A program made the position numbers and the translations under genes. Below the pieces are notes generated by a model. It saw only the letters and a program-made list of their open reading frames with translations. It searched no databases and was not told where the DNA came from. 64,000 nucleotides of DNA. It comes from Paramecium sonneborni. Its lineage: Eukaryota > Ciliophora > Oligohymenophorea > Peniculida > Parameciidae. The stretch covers positions 124,001 to 188,000 of the forward strand of contig CAJJDN010000050.1 of assembly GCA_905182985.1 (NCBI GenBank), written 5' to 3'. This document shows, piece after piece, positions 47,890 through 59,767 of this stretch (its first letter is position 1; each line of letters starts with the position of its first letter).

Positions 47890-48219
47890 TCATATTTTGA
47901 AATCCAACAAACTATGGTGTTCCTAAAATATAAATGACCATCTATTACTGAATTCCATCAAACCAGATAACTTTGTTTATTGAGGTTTGAGTGGTATTTG
48001 TTAATCAATCAAGATTTTCAGTTAAAATTATTTCAAATGTCTTTGATGTTGATTTTCAATCAGTTTTGATCTCCATATTGGCATATATTGCTTTTCTTTT
48101 TTCTTTTCATCAACATTCAATTGTTAATGTATCAAGTAGAAACATCCTAACATATAGGTCTAAAGTAATAAAGACTTTTTAGGGAAAACTCTTCTTAAAT
48201 CTTCTAATACATGAGACAT
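47890..48219 (-). CDS. Small basic protein, unrecognised
   Basis: A continuous frame of 109 residues begins MSHVLEDLRRVFPKKSLLLQ and ends HHSLLDFKI before TGA 47890-47892. It is rich in Lys, Gln and His. An intron could extend it further. No domain is recognised. Confidence 0.5.
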
Positions 48220-48333
48220 TAAGTATTATTAATATTATTTATTATTATATTAAAACATAATTTAAGATATGAAAACATTTAATATTAATACTAAATGGTG
48301 CATATTATTAAAATAATATATTTGATATGAAAT

Positions 48334-50091
48334 TCAAAACAATAAATACAATATTGTTTTCATTGAACATTAATCATTTTCACCTTATTCATGTTTACAT
48401 TAATGTAGATGTCTCACAAAAGCAGTTAAATTTTAACTAATAAATAAACGATTACTTTAGTAATATTATCTACATTAGAGACAAGGAAAGTCTTCAAAAC
48501 TTTGATGATTCCATTAATTATTATCTGATATTGATTTTAAGCCTGTTTGATTCAAAACATACAAAATTTACTAATTGTCTATTGCTATCTCATTTACAAA
48601 ACTTTCACTGCAAATAAATGTTTTTATAAGTTCTATAGTTTTGCAATCATAAATATGCATCTTATATTTTATATCAACCACATATAAGAGGTCATTTGAT
48701 TAAGTCATTTTCTATACTGAATAAATCTTTATTCTTTTATTTTGATACAAATCAGTTTTACTATAATTCCAAAATATTACTCCACCTTATTCATAATCGC
48801 ATTTTGAAGCTGATACTACAAATTTAGATGATTTAACAAGTGAAAACAGAATAGTAGATGATGTATCAACAATATAAAGTGGATTCTATATATTTAAATC
48901 ATAACCTAATATTTGACCATCCAGATCCCCAACTAATAATAAATTATCAAAACTTAATAAACAAAAAACCTTACTCATTCTTTAATGTTTAAGTTTTCTT
49001 ATTTAGTGAATATTTGATTATGAACAATTCCATATCAAAGTAAAATCATCTCCTCCCAAAGCTAATTAAGTAGGTTTATTAAAATCTAAATATTATGATT
49101 TATTCACTAAACTTTATTATGCCTCCACTTTTATTTCACAATTAATCTCAATTATACAATTTATCTAAGTTTCACATTGAATTGTTTCAACTTAATTAAA
49201 TTATTAACCTCTTAATTTTATTGTCATATCATTTAATGCATAAATCAAATTATTTTATACAATTACAAAACTAGTAATACATTATTCCTCTTCAATTAAT
49301 TTCTATTCTTTTTTACTTTGTTTTATTTAAACATTTTTTTAATCAAAATCTGTAATTGGAAATGATCTTATGAATGTTTTGATATTTAACTCAATATTCT
49401 ATAAATATTAATCAAAACAATTAATTAATTGATTGTATTCATATTTTTAGAATTCTTAACTTTTGAATGTTGGTGGATGAGTTGTTTAACTTTACAAAAC
49501 AATCAATTACTCTTATAATTATCTAATTTTACCACTACTAAAAAATGTTGTATAATTCTACAATTGAATTTTAAATTTTTTCATTGCATTTATTGGATCA
49601 TTATGATTAAGTAATTTTACACCTAAAATTAAATTGAGTTTTGATAAATCTGATTATTTTTAAAGTTATGAAAATTTTTCTGTTTCTTTTAATTGTTATT
49701 TAAATTGTTGTATATTTTTATTATAAATTATTACTTATTCATCCAATTATTCTTAAAGTTTTTTTTCTAAAAAATCACATTTTTGCATTAATTATTATTT
49801 TATTTATTACATTTTTTCACCAACACTTTACTTTTAAATTTTTATAAATGATACAAATTATTCAGTATCTAAGGTTTTGAATTGACATGACATCTTTTCA
49901 AATTAACTTAAATTAACATTCAATTTTTTAGCAAATTCTTCAATTCCATTTTATATATCATAACGAGGACATTAATGAGTTTAAAGACAATCCACGCATA
50001 AATAAGGTTATTGCTCACATTTTTCATCTATACAGATTTAAGCTAGAGGTTTGTTATGAATTGGGCATTTTAATGGTTCAGATGCTTTCAT
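48334..50091 (-). CDS. B-box zinc finger, coiled coil and beta-propeller protein
   Basis: An intronless gene of 585 residues, unusual for this window. The N-terminus has B-box ligands: LKCPIHNKPLAQICID, CEQQPYLCVDC and THQCPRYD. A long coiled coil follows (residues about 60-200). The C-terminal half shows propeller-like blades with recurring strand patterns such as TQLALGGDDFTLIWNCSQS, DNLLLVGDLDGQILGYDLN, GGVIFWNY and LLYVVDIKYKMHIYDCKT. The layout resembles TRIM-type proteins without a RING. Such genes form large families in ciliates; the function is unknown. Confidence 0.75.
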
Positions 50092-50099
50092 CAAATTAA

Positions 50100-50880
50100 T
50101 TTTAAATAAAAATATTTATATTATATAATTTGTATAAGAATGACTGACAGAAATTGATATTAAATCAAATCTGCTAATATTTCTTAATTTACTTTTGCCA
50201 TCTGCATTAAGTTGATCAATTAAAGATTCAACCTCCAAGTATATTGATGGCATATTTATTACAGGTTTTTATAAATAAGAAAATATGTTATTTAAATAAT
50301 TGTTATAAAATTTGCAGCAATTTAGATTATCATTTCATTGCTTGCTCTATGAATTTTAAATTTTATTTAATCTGAATACTTGAGAAATTCAAACATTTTT
50401 GTATTTGTATTCTACGCATAAATTCAGATATTTATAAATTTATTCCAGAATTTAATTACATTTGGTTATCATATATAAACATAACTAATGTCGAATGATT
50501 CTGGGTATTTCTTTAGGATAGCATTTAAATTTCAAAGATAATTTAATACTTTTAATCAATTAGAAATGGCTATCAAAAAAAAATTAATGTTATTCAATTT
50601 ATGTAAAAGAGTGTTGCAAATTTCAAAAATGAAAACATCTTCTTTTATCTCTTTTATACTTTTAGCTAAAGTGCATTAAATGATGAAATTTAAAGAGTTT
50701 ATTAGCTATAAATAATTTCGATAATATTTATTCAAGAGTTGTCAACAAATACTCAATAAAATTGAGCATCAGCTAATTATACTCTAAAATTTCCTCTAAG
50801 GCATATACTATTGTATGACGATATTTAATCATCCACAAACTCTTTATGCCTATACATAAAATTTAATTTAATGAATTAAA
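50100..50880 (-). pseudogene. Interrupted, coding-like remnant
   Basis: Protein-like pieces occur on the minus strand: IKYRHTIVYALEEILEYNQ, IFEICNTLLHKLNNINF, LNAILKKYPESFDISYVYI and NMPSIYLEVESLIDQLNADG. In-frame TGA codons and frame changes separate them, and I found no set of short introns that repairs all of them. A helical-repeat protein is suggested by composition only. Probably a decaying gene. Confidence 0.45.
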
Positions 50881-51133
50881 TGGAATTTAAAATGTAATTA
50901 AATACTAAAAATAATTCTAGAAAAGTAATGATATAATTATTAGAAGGAATAAATTATATTAAATTAAAATTTCAGAAGATACACAATATTAATCATTTTA
51001 TAAAATTGTAGAATCTATGAAAATTGTAAAATTAAGAAATAGGAAAAATAAATTGTGACAATTTTTAGTGTAAAATTTATATAACAGATTTGTTAAATGA
51101 ATTTTGTTTAATAAAATAAAGTCAAATTTTGGT
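50881..51133. other. Intergenic AT-rich stretch
   Basis: No feature was seen. It is the upstream region of the next plus-strand gene. Confidence 0.4.
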
Positions 51134-52106
51134 ATGATTAAGAGAAAGGAGATTATTGCAAAGAATAAAAAAAAGGTCTAGATTTAAAATAAACCTTAAT
51201 TAATCTTCAACATAAAAAGAAGACTTAATGAATAAGCTTTTGATAATATATGTATATTTAATAAAATGATGATTAATAGTTTTTTCTAATGAAGAAGAAA
51301 TGATAAAATTTTTGTATTCTCGTAAGTAAAAAAGGTTGAATTTAGATGAACTAGTTGAAAATCTTTCATTAAATGAAAAGAAAGAAAAAATGTAAAAAAA
51401 TGTTAACTCTTAAATTAGTGTGGGGTTACAAAGAATATCATTGTAAGATATAAATCAAAACATAAATTTTGATTTTAAAGAGACAGTTGAAAAAAGTTTA
51501 ATAGAGTTTAAAAGAGACAGCTTTGTTACAAAATTCAGAACAGACTTTAGAAATAAATTATTATCAGAAAATAGAAAAAAAGTAATAATTTATAGCTAGT
51601 TATTTTAGATAATAATATAATTAGAATAGAATAAGAATTAGTTAATAAGTGTAGATGAGAAAACATATTATGAATATGAAGAGGACTATTATATAATACA
51701 AAAATTAGAAAAGGAGAATGTGAAGTCATAAATAACTATGAAAATTGATACTAAATAAATTGAAAGGTAGATTGAAGAATAATAATTTGAGAATGAAACT
51801 GAGAAGAGTTTTGATAGTGAGAATTCTTAAAGAACTGATTATGATGATTATGATAGTTTAGATGAAGATACTTCATTATAAGAGGAATATGAGGAAGAAT
51901 ATTATTCAGATGGAGATAACGATGATTCGATAGATTATAAGAGAATTTACTAAAATTAGATTCCTTTTAATTAAGATGATATAGAAATAGATGATAAGGA
52001 TGATGTAAAGTAAGAAAATTAAAGCGAAATTTTCACGATTTTTATTAAATAACATGAAAAGTTTATTAAAGATTAAAAGAATGAAGTTTATTAATTTTTA
52101 TGTTGA
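51134..52106 (+). CDS. Acidic, coiled-coil hypothetical protein
   Basis: The product is 314 residues with one 28-nt intron. A basic start (MIKRKEIIAKNKKKVQIQNK) leads to a helical region rich in Lys and Glu. The C-terminal third has long acidic tracts (EDTSLQEEYEEEYYSDGDND) that include Asp/Ser/Tyr clusters. No enzyme motif is visible. Acidic tails of this type occur in nucleolar and histone-binding proteins, which is only an analogy. Confidence 0.65.
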
Positions 52107-52183
52107 TTTTTGTGTAGATAAAAAATTTAAATAATAATTAATTATATTCAATAAAATATAAATAATTTAATAAGAATATATAA

Positions 52184-53167
52184 ATGCATACTTAAAACAA
52201 CTTTATGTACAATTCATAAGGTTATATGTATCCTTAATAATATATGTATCCTCACCCACCCCCAAATTATGTATTTCCATAACAAATACAAGCTCCTCCT
52301 TAATTTTATTATATGAATCCCTAAAATCCTGCTATGTATTAATATAATATTGGATAATAACAATAATAATAACAAAGAATTAAATGCAATTAGCCTAAAA
52401 CAAAAGAATAGGAAGTCAAACAATAGAAACCATAAGTAGTTAAATAGTAACCTAATTAAATCATGTAATAATAAATGGAAACACAGAAAACAAGCATGAA
52501 GATTTTAACAGAACAATAAATTAAAGATTAAATAGGATCTATTACAAAATAAGGGTTTTGTCATTATTGTAATAAGAATGGCAAAACATGTTATTATTGT
52601 TTTAGCAATTACAAATCTACAGATTGTAGACATGGATTTTGTTTTGATTGTTTGATGTTCAAATTTAAGGTAATAAGCAAATATATCAATATAATAGATT
52701 AATCCAATTAAAATATTGCTCAGACCAGATTGGAATTGCCCTATTAAGTGTAAATAATGCATTTGCAGCAGATGCACTAATTTAAATCACATGGATTCTG
52801 ATTAATTTATTTCTAATGACTCTGTAGAAAGTTGCAATAAATATGCTCATATCATTGAGAATACAAAGAAAATAAAGAAGTAATATTAAAAGAAGAAGAA
52901 CATTATTAGAGAAATGTTTTAAGTTAAGTTTTAACAGTTGGATCCAAAAAAAAAGAAATAATAATAGGTATTTTATTGATATAAATGTAGTCAATGAAGA
53001 AGACTTTATTACTAAATAAGATTAAGAAATAAATGTAATTTTCATAGGAATGCATAATGAAATTGAAATAAAAGCATAGCCAAAATGATGAATAAATATT
53101 GCATCAAGTTGTGAGATATAACTTTGGTTCTTTGATCGATTTGTTTAAAGAATATAAGTCAGCATGA
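52184..53167 (+). CDS. 4CXXC (CDCA7-type) zinc-finger protein
   Basis: The product is 310 residues with introns of 28 and 23 nt. The first hundred residues are low-complexity Pro/Tyr/Gln/Asn/Met. The zinc domain then shows the cysteine rhythm of the zf-4CXXC_R1 family: GFCHYCNKNGKTCYYC, CRHGFCFDCLMFKF, then DWNCPIKCKQCICSRC. CDCA7 and related proteins bind DNA and partner with the remodeller HELLS in heterochromatin maintenance. The order of CxxC pairs fits; assignment to CDCA7 itself is inference. The tail is Lys-rich and coiled. Confidence 0.75.
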
Positions 53168-53215
53168 TAATTAAAATTATAATATATTTAATGTTTTTAT
53201 AGATATAATTTAAAC

Positions 53216-53707
53216 TCATTATTATTATTAGGGAAACTTGGGTTTCTTAAAAAACTATTCAAAGGCTTATTAAATGATTTCGTAAGATTGAATATAATTT
53301 CCCATACATTTCTTAAACTCTTCCTAAGATGCATTGACTGGAAGAATTTTGAAGCATGTTTTATAGACTTCATTGCTTAGCACTTCTTATTTAAGTTGTT
53401 ATTAATCACTCATAATAAATAATTATTTTTAATAATCATTCATGTATCTCGTATTTCCATTATTGATAAACTTTATATTGTGGATATTGTTTTGTTTTGC
53501 AGCAATCGTACAATAGAATAATAAGAAATAGTACAAAATAGATCTAAATTAAGCAGTTAATTTTACAATGCTTGATGTATATAAAGCATTTTGGGTAGTT
53601 TCTCGATCAATCATTTTGAACTTAAGAAATGGCATTTAAATTTGAATCAAGTATCCAAGAAAACCCAAAAAAGCAGTTCCAAAGAGAGCTAATGATACAC
53701 AAAACAT
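53216..53707 (-). CDS. Small membrane-anchored protein, unrecognised
   Basis: A continuous 163-residue frame begins with a hydrophobic segment (MFCVSLALFGTAFLGFLGYL) and has a second hydrophobic stretch and a polar C-terminus with two cysteines (CFKILPVNASQEEFKKC). An alternative splice of 23 nt gives a different middle, so the exact protein is uncertain. Its start codon is separated from the divergent TRAPPC8 start by only 12 bp. Confidence 0.55.
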
Positions 53708-53719
53708 AATTAATTAAAA

Positions 53720-56700
53720 ATGAATATTACATAACTAGAACTCTTTAATCAAGCATGTCATTAATATAAGGGTATGGTCATTTCTTCTGATTTCATTCAG
53801 GCCGTTCTTCTAAGTAGATATCAAATAACTCCTGCTGAATTTTTGAGACCATTTTTACCTAGAAAATTGTAAAAATTGAAATTGGGATTAAGAGAGAAAG
53901 AAAAAGAGCTTAATATAAAATTATTAGATTTAAAAGAATATGATTAGATTGGTAATGTGAAGTTAGATAAATATTCACGTTTATTGTTGGAAGATGCTTA
54001 ATTTGTGGATCAAGTTTAAATTTCAAGAAATTGTAGTAAACAAGTATTAGATCAAATTTGTGAATAAAATAAAATGGCTGGATTTTAGTAATTGTAATAA
54101 GTAATAGGAGATTGCTTAGGATACTAATATCATTATAATTTTTTAGATCATCCAATTATATTATTTTATGTAGTAAGTGGATAAGAGAAAAATTTAATAA
54201 ATGAGATCCACAAAATAAGAAATGATTCAAATAATTTGATAAAGATAATTTTTAAAAATAATCAAAGCGATTTAGATATGGTGAGTAAAGTCATAATAAT
54301 ATTGAATGATGCTTAGGAGGTAGTACAATATGAATCGTTAGATTTGATTAACAGAGAATTTGGTAAATTCAGAGCTTATGCTTTGAAGTATAATCTACCA
54401 AATCCAATAGAGTAAACTCATTGGTCCAGATTTGCATATCAGAGATATAATTATGATGGAGAAGTTCCTAAGAATCCTTTAGGAATATTAGATGAATAAT
54501 GGACTAAAATATATAGATAAATAATTGAAGAAGTCGTGTTATAATCAGCAGTTGTGATGTTAGAGAGATAAATTAATTTATAGACATAACAATATTTAGA
54601 AATGAAGTAGAAAACATTTGATACTTTTTTTACAAACATTTTTACTACAAGAACTGGATAACCTACTGAAACTGAATATAAGATGACTCAAAGAGAGTAA
54701 CTATTAAGGTTTTTGGGGGATAATCATTATTTAATGAATGATTATGAAAGTGCTGCTACTTATTATAAAGGATTAATATCGGAACTTAAAAATAATAAAA
54801 CAAACACCACTATTGCTACTTTGAATGCAACTGAATATTATTTGTATTCTCGCTTATTAGCTTAATAGAAAATAGATAATATTAAGAATATTTTTGATGA
54901 AATCTAGGTTGGATATCATAAAATAGTTCATTTCCCATATATGTTAAGAGTAATGTTTTTTTATATCATAACAATTCATATGTTTGGAAAATATAATAGA
55001 GAATAGATCCTTTTTCTTTAGAGATTTCACCGTTATTTTAAAGATTTAGGAAGTAATACAAAAAAGGATTATTTCGTAGTCTATTAAATTTTAGTTTACG
55101 AATAAATTGCATTTATTCATTTAAGATTAGATCCTCCAGAATTTAGAAAGTTTGCTCATAACTTAACTTTAGTTGCTAATAAATATGAATCTGAAAATTT
55201 TAAAAAACATGCATTAAGATGTTTTAAAATAGTTGAACAATTGTATTAGCAATCTAAATGGGTTCCATTATTATTTTGGTTGGAAGGACATATCGGAGCT
55301 AATTGTTTGGAGAATAAGAAAATTCAAGAAGCTATTGATTCATTTAAATTGGCATTCAATCAATTAAATGAAAGATAGCCAATAGAATTACATAATCAAT
55401 TAGTTGTTGATTGGAAAAAAGCATATACATCTATCGAATAATTGTAAGATCACAGAAAAAAATATTTTACCTAATCCAATACTAATTTAAAAATTCCATA
55501 TATAAAAGGACCTGTAGATATGTTAAGCCATGGATAAGATGTACTTGATTCTATAGTTCTTACTAATATCAAACAAAAATTTAAGAATTTATGGAATACA
55601 GTTTCAAAAAATGAATCATTTTTTGAAGATGCTTCTATCAGAAGTTTTGACTCTCTCTATTTGGAAGAAAGAATTGCATGTTTCAATAAAACTCCTTGTA
55701 TAATGAATCTTGAAAAAATATCAGACATAATCGAAAAGATTAATAAGTTTGGAAGACAGTGTTTTGCTGAAGATACAATAACTTTAAGGTTTTTCATAAA
55801 TTTACCTTTGAAAGTACCTAGTTATATTAATGGTTTATAAGTTATGTATCAATTTTACACATTAAAAGAGAATCTTTTGGATTTGGATATAAATAATGAG
55901 AAAGAATATGTACTAACGAATATAACAAGTTTAGAAGTGAAAGATATTCCTTTTTAGAGAGCAGTTCAAGAATACATAGAGGTTTCTATAACACCTCCAT
56001 AAGCAGGATATTTAATAATAACAGGTTTGTAATGGAATTTCATAAATATTCCTGCATAATTGTTAATTAATTATGATGCAAAAGATTAGTCAAAAAAGAA
56101 GAGTGTAAATTTCTACAACAAGTTTAAAGTGTTTCCTAAATTTATTCCAATAGATATAGAGTATTATACAAAACCGGTGATAGCTTATGGTGAAATAAGA
56201 CCAATTCTATTTAAATTTACAAACAAGAATCCTGAGGAGATTGTAATTCACATAACTCCAATTATTCCATATCATTTTGGTTTTGAAAATAAGAAGATAA
56301 TTTTAAGTGCTTTTTAAGTTTTGGAATATCAATTTTATTTGAGATGCAGCTTTTAGGAGGAGTTTGTAGGATAATTATTATTTAAGTATTAATAAGGTTA
56401 GAGTGGTGGAATAAGAATATAAAAATTAGAGATTCCAATGAAAGTGGATCCAAGTTTCAAAATATCATTGTAGTCAGATCTAATAGTGGATTATTGGAAA
56501 TTTACTTTATAAGTTTAAGATTATTTTGGAGGGAAGGGGAATCTTAGATTCGATAGGATTCTTTGCTTGAATGAGAATTGGAAATACTTTGATATTCCTT
56601 ATCAATCAAGTGGAGATCCATTTTTATTGACAACATTTAAGTTAAAGAAAATATAGACAAAGGATTATAGATATGAGGAATATCAAAATAGATTGAAAGA

Positions 56701-57359
56701 ACGGTTTTATAGGGAAGGTGATAATTTTAATGAGATTGTTTTGGATGATTAAGGAATTCCTGGAGATGTTGCATTAGACTTTGTGAATTTGGATATACAG
56801 CATTATTTCAATGTTTTCTATCAGAAATTGTCTAATTAGAGAATGGAAGAATTCCCTCTTTTTATAATAGCTAGATGGACTTATAGATATGAGGATGAAA
56901 TAATTTATGGATTACATGAATTACCAGTTCTACAATAAAATTATTTACACAGGGATGTTAAGGAATTTCCAATGTCTTTTTAAATATCTGCTCCATTTGA
57001 AGTTTAATAGTAGAATATGATAACAATGGTTCCTATTAAGATAAGCTTTAAAAATACAAAATATGTTGAGCCAATAAGTTTTACAGTGACATTGTTTAAT
57101 GGGGATGAACCTTTGAAGTACAATAATATTATTAATAAGGTCAATTAATGACATTTAATAGCCATTCTTCTTATGGGAAGGTATTTTGCAACATCAAATT
57201 ACATTGAAACCTTAGGAAATGAAAATTTTGAATTTGGAAGGAGTGTTTACTGAGAAAGGAGTTTATGATTTGAGCAGATTTAGGTTGACAATGCATAATA
57301 AATAATAAAACGAGTATTATTCAATTGATCATGAAACAGTTATAATAAAAATTATATGA
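53720..57359 (+). CDS. TRAPPC8: TRAPP complex subunit TRAPPC8 (Trs85-like)
   Basis: The product is 1205 residues with a single visible intron (57140-57161, 22 nt). The central region has the TRAPPC8 helical-repeat signatures RFLGDNHYLMNDYESAATYY, EFRKFAHNLTLVANKYE and KKHALRCFKIVEQLY. The C-terminal half is rich in beta strands with Ig-like character (LEVKDIPFQRAVQEYIEVSI) and ends with a WEGILQHQITLKP-type segment. Trs85/TRAPPC8 defines the TRAPPIII complex that activates Rab1 in autophagy and ER-Golgi traffic. It starts 12 bp from a divergent gene and ends 24 bp before DRC12. Confidence 0.85.
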
Positions 57360-57383
57360 GATTTATTAATAAATAATAATAAT

Positions 57384-58059
57384 ATGTCAAAAAAGGGAAA
57401 CAAAAAGAAGGGAGGTGATGATGGAGAGAGAGAAGAAGAGGAAAAAGTTATGGTTTTGGAACATAAATGTAGAGCTCTCTAAACTAGATTTGGTAGAACT
57501 TATAAATTTAAATTTAGTTGAGGAACAAGAAAGAGGAGACAAAGCTAAAGCAGCTGAAAATGAAATAAGAGCTAGAGTGATGGAAATGGAAAATGATCTT
57601 AAGAAAGAAAAAGATAAACTATTTTGCATTGTGTATTATTGTTCTCTGATTATTTTTAGATCTGATATGACAAGGTAATATAAATAAATGTAGGAAGAAT
57701 TACTAAAATAAATTACAGATTTAAGATCTACAGATGTTGAAAAAGAAGAAATTATAAGTAAATCATTAAACTCATTTATTTAGAGAATAAAGAACAATAT
57801 ATCTAAGATATGGTTAAGGATTATGAGTATAGGTTAAAAAAAAAGGATGATGAAATCAGTGAATTGAAACGTAAAATTGAAGAAATGTCAGCTGAATTTG
57901 CCAGAATGCTTAAAGTATAATTTTAATTCAAATTCTAAGGATACACTTGATAAAATGTAAGAAAGAATATAGTTGGCTTAATGGGATAATGATACCGATC
58001 CTCAAATCATGAAAAAAATCAAAGACATTGCTGGCATGTAAACTCATCAATAAAATTGA
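57384..58059 (+). CDS. Dynein regulatory complex subunit 12 (CCDC153-like)
   Basis: The product is 190 residues with introns of 25, 27, 26 and 25 nt. It is nearly all coiled coil: a basic start (MSKKGNKKKGGDDG), LEHKCRALQTRFVEEQERGD, ENEIRARVMEMENDLKKEKD and the telling SDMTRQYKQMQEELLKQI, matching the SDMTRQYKxMQ motif of DRC12. DRC (nexin link) joins axonemal doublets and regulates dynein. The 27-nt intron is a multiple of three and contains no in-frame TGA, so retention would not stop translation; removing it gives the family motif the cleaner upstream join. Confidence 0.82.
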
Positions 58060-58100
58060 TTTCATAGTATATAATTACATATAAATTTTATTGATCTCCC

Positions 58101-58703
58101 ATGAATACTATCCCTTACGCTAATAATATTGATTGTAAAAGCTAATATATATCTCCAAAGATCGATCAATACCCTCAACCACTTTCCCTGTTAAAAATGT
58201 TAATAGAAATATTTCCTAACAATCCCCTTAAAAGCATCCCAAAAGGTTTTATCATTTCTCTATTATTGTCTAGAGAATTTGATTACAGACTTATCTAATC
58301 CAAAACTTAAAATCTAAATTCCTCTTCGCAAGCTTAATCAAGACTTCGATCCGATACTCCCATTACTATTCGTGGATCAAATTATCGTTATGTAGGTTAA
58401 ATGAATGGCAATCAGAGGGAGGGAGTTGGTTCATATTTTACAAATGAACTTGAATATGAAGGAGAATGGCTTCAAAATGTTTATAATGGATTTGGAAAAT
58501 ATTATTTAGATGGCAAATTATCATATTAAGGATAATTTAAAGACGGGTTAAAACATGGTGCAGGTATTGAATATTATGATGCCGATTCATATTTTGTGGG
58601 AAATTTTTAAAATAATAAAAAAAATGGGATTGGAACTCTTTATAGAATAAAGGAAAAAATATAAGGCATGTGGGAAAATGATTAATTAGTAGAGAAATAT
58701 TGA
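58101..58703 (+). CDS. MORN-repeat protein
   Basis: A continuous 200-residue frame. After a variable N-terminus of about 95 residues come MORN units: YVGQMNGNQREGVGSYF, YEGEWLQNVYNGFGKYY, YQGQFKDGLKHGAGIEYY and FVGNFQNNKKNGIGTLY. MORN hairpins bind lipids or form elongated scaffolds at the cortex and basal bodies in alveolates. It lies 41 bp after DRC12 and 25 bp before the lipid kinase, on the same strand. Confidence 0.82.
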
Positions 58704-58728
58704 TAAAATTATATTATAAACTTAAAAT

Positions 58729-59670
58729 ATGGATATCCCAAAATAATTATTGGTTTTTGTCAATCCAGCGAGTGGGAAAGGACATGCTGTAAAAGAATGG
58801 AATAAAGCAAAACCAATTCTTGATAAATTCAACGTAAAATATCAAGTTATTATGACATAATATCAAAATCATTGTTTTGATTATTTATTGAAAGAAGACC
58901 TCTCAAATATATATGGAATTGTACTTGTATCAGGTGATGGATTACCTCATGAAGCTATAAATGCTTTATATGCTAGATAAGATTGGGAAAAAATATTCTA
59001 ATCCATTACCATAGGAGTACTACCAGGTGGGAGTGGAAATGCATTTGCCAAAACATTAACAAAATAATCATAATTAGAATGCAATTCTGAGAGTTGTGCA
59101 CTTTTAATTGCAAAAGGAATCACAAGATAAATGGATCTAATTTTATTAGAAATGCCTTAAAAGAAAGTAGTTTCATTTCTTTCTTTGGCATATGCATTCA
59201 TTTCTGAAGTTGATTTAGGATCCGAATCACTTAGATTCTTAGGAGGAGCTCGATTTGATATTTATGGTACTTGGAGGGCTTTATTTTAAAAGAAATATTC
59301 AGCAAAATACAATAATCAATAAATGATGTTTAGATATTTTTTAGCTTAAAAGATACCTTATATAAGTGATAATTATTTATCAGCACCTGCTGCTAAAATT
59401 GATGATGGATTTATTGATGTATAATATCTTGAAGCTGGAGATTGGTCACAATTAGTCAAGTTGTCGTTAAAGCAATATGATGGTAGTCATGTTGAAATTG
59501 ATGAATAAGGAAATGTAAGACCTAAAGGTAATTGGAAATATGAAAAAGTAAAAGAATACACTTTTGAACCTATCACAAATTGTCCTTTAAGTATAGATGG
59601 AGAAAGATACCCTCCACAACCTGTTAAAGCTACAGTATTAAATAAAATTTTGAAAGTATTTTGTTATTGA
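58729..59670 (+). CDS. Sphingosine kinase / diacylglycerol kinase-family lipid kinase
   Basis: An intronless 313-residue protein with the DAGK catalytic fold: LLVFVNPASGKGHAVKEW (nucleotide-binding loop), VLVSGDGLPHEAINALY (the GGDGxxxE motif with the first Gly changed to Ser), GVLPGGSGNAFAKTL, EVDLGSESLRFLGGARFDIY and DGFIDVQYLE. Spacing and the LGSESLRFLGxxRF block suit sphingosine kinases, which make sphingosine 1-phosphate. SGDGLPHE is the usual sphingosine-kinase form. It is shorter than animal enzymes because it lacks their insertions. It should be cytosolic and membrane-recruited. Confidence 0.9.
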
Positions 59671-59767
59671 AGAAAATTTTTGTTAATTAAAACTCATATA
59701 TTTTTTCCCTTGATTTATTCTAACAATACTTTTGAGTAATTTTCAAATATTTCTTTGCTGCAATTAA

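Noticed and set aside
52214..52994. Several minus-strand hydrophobic ORFs
   Set aside because: They are antisense to the 4CXXC zinc-finger gene, whose cysteine pattern and introns are clear.
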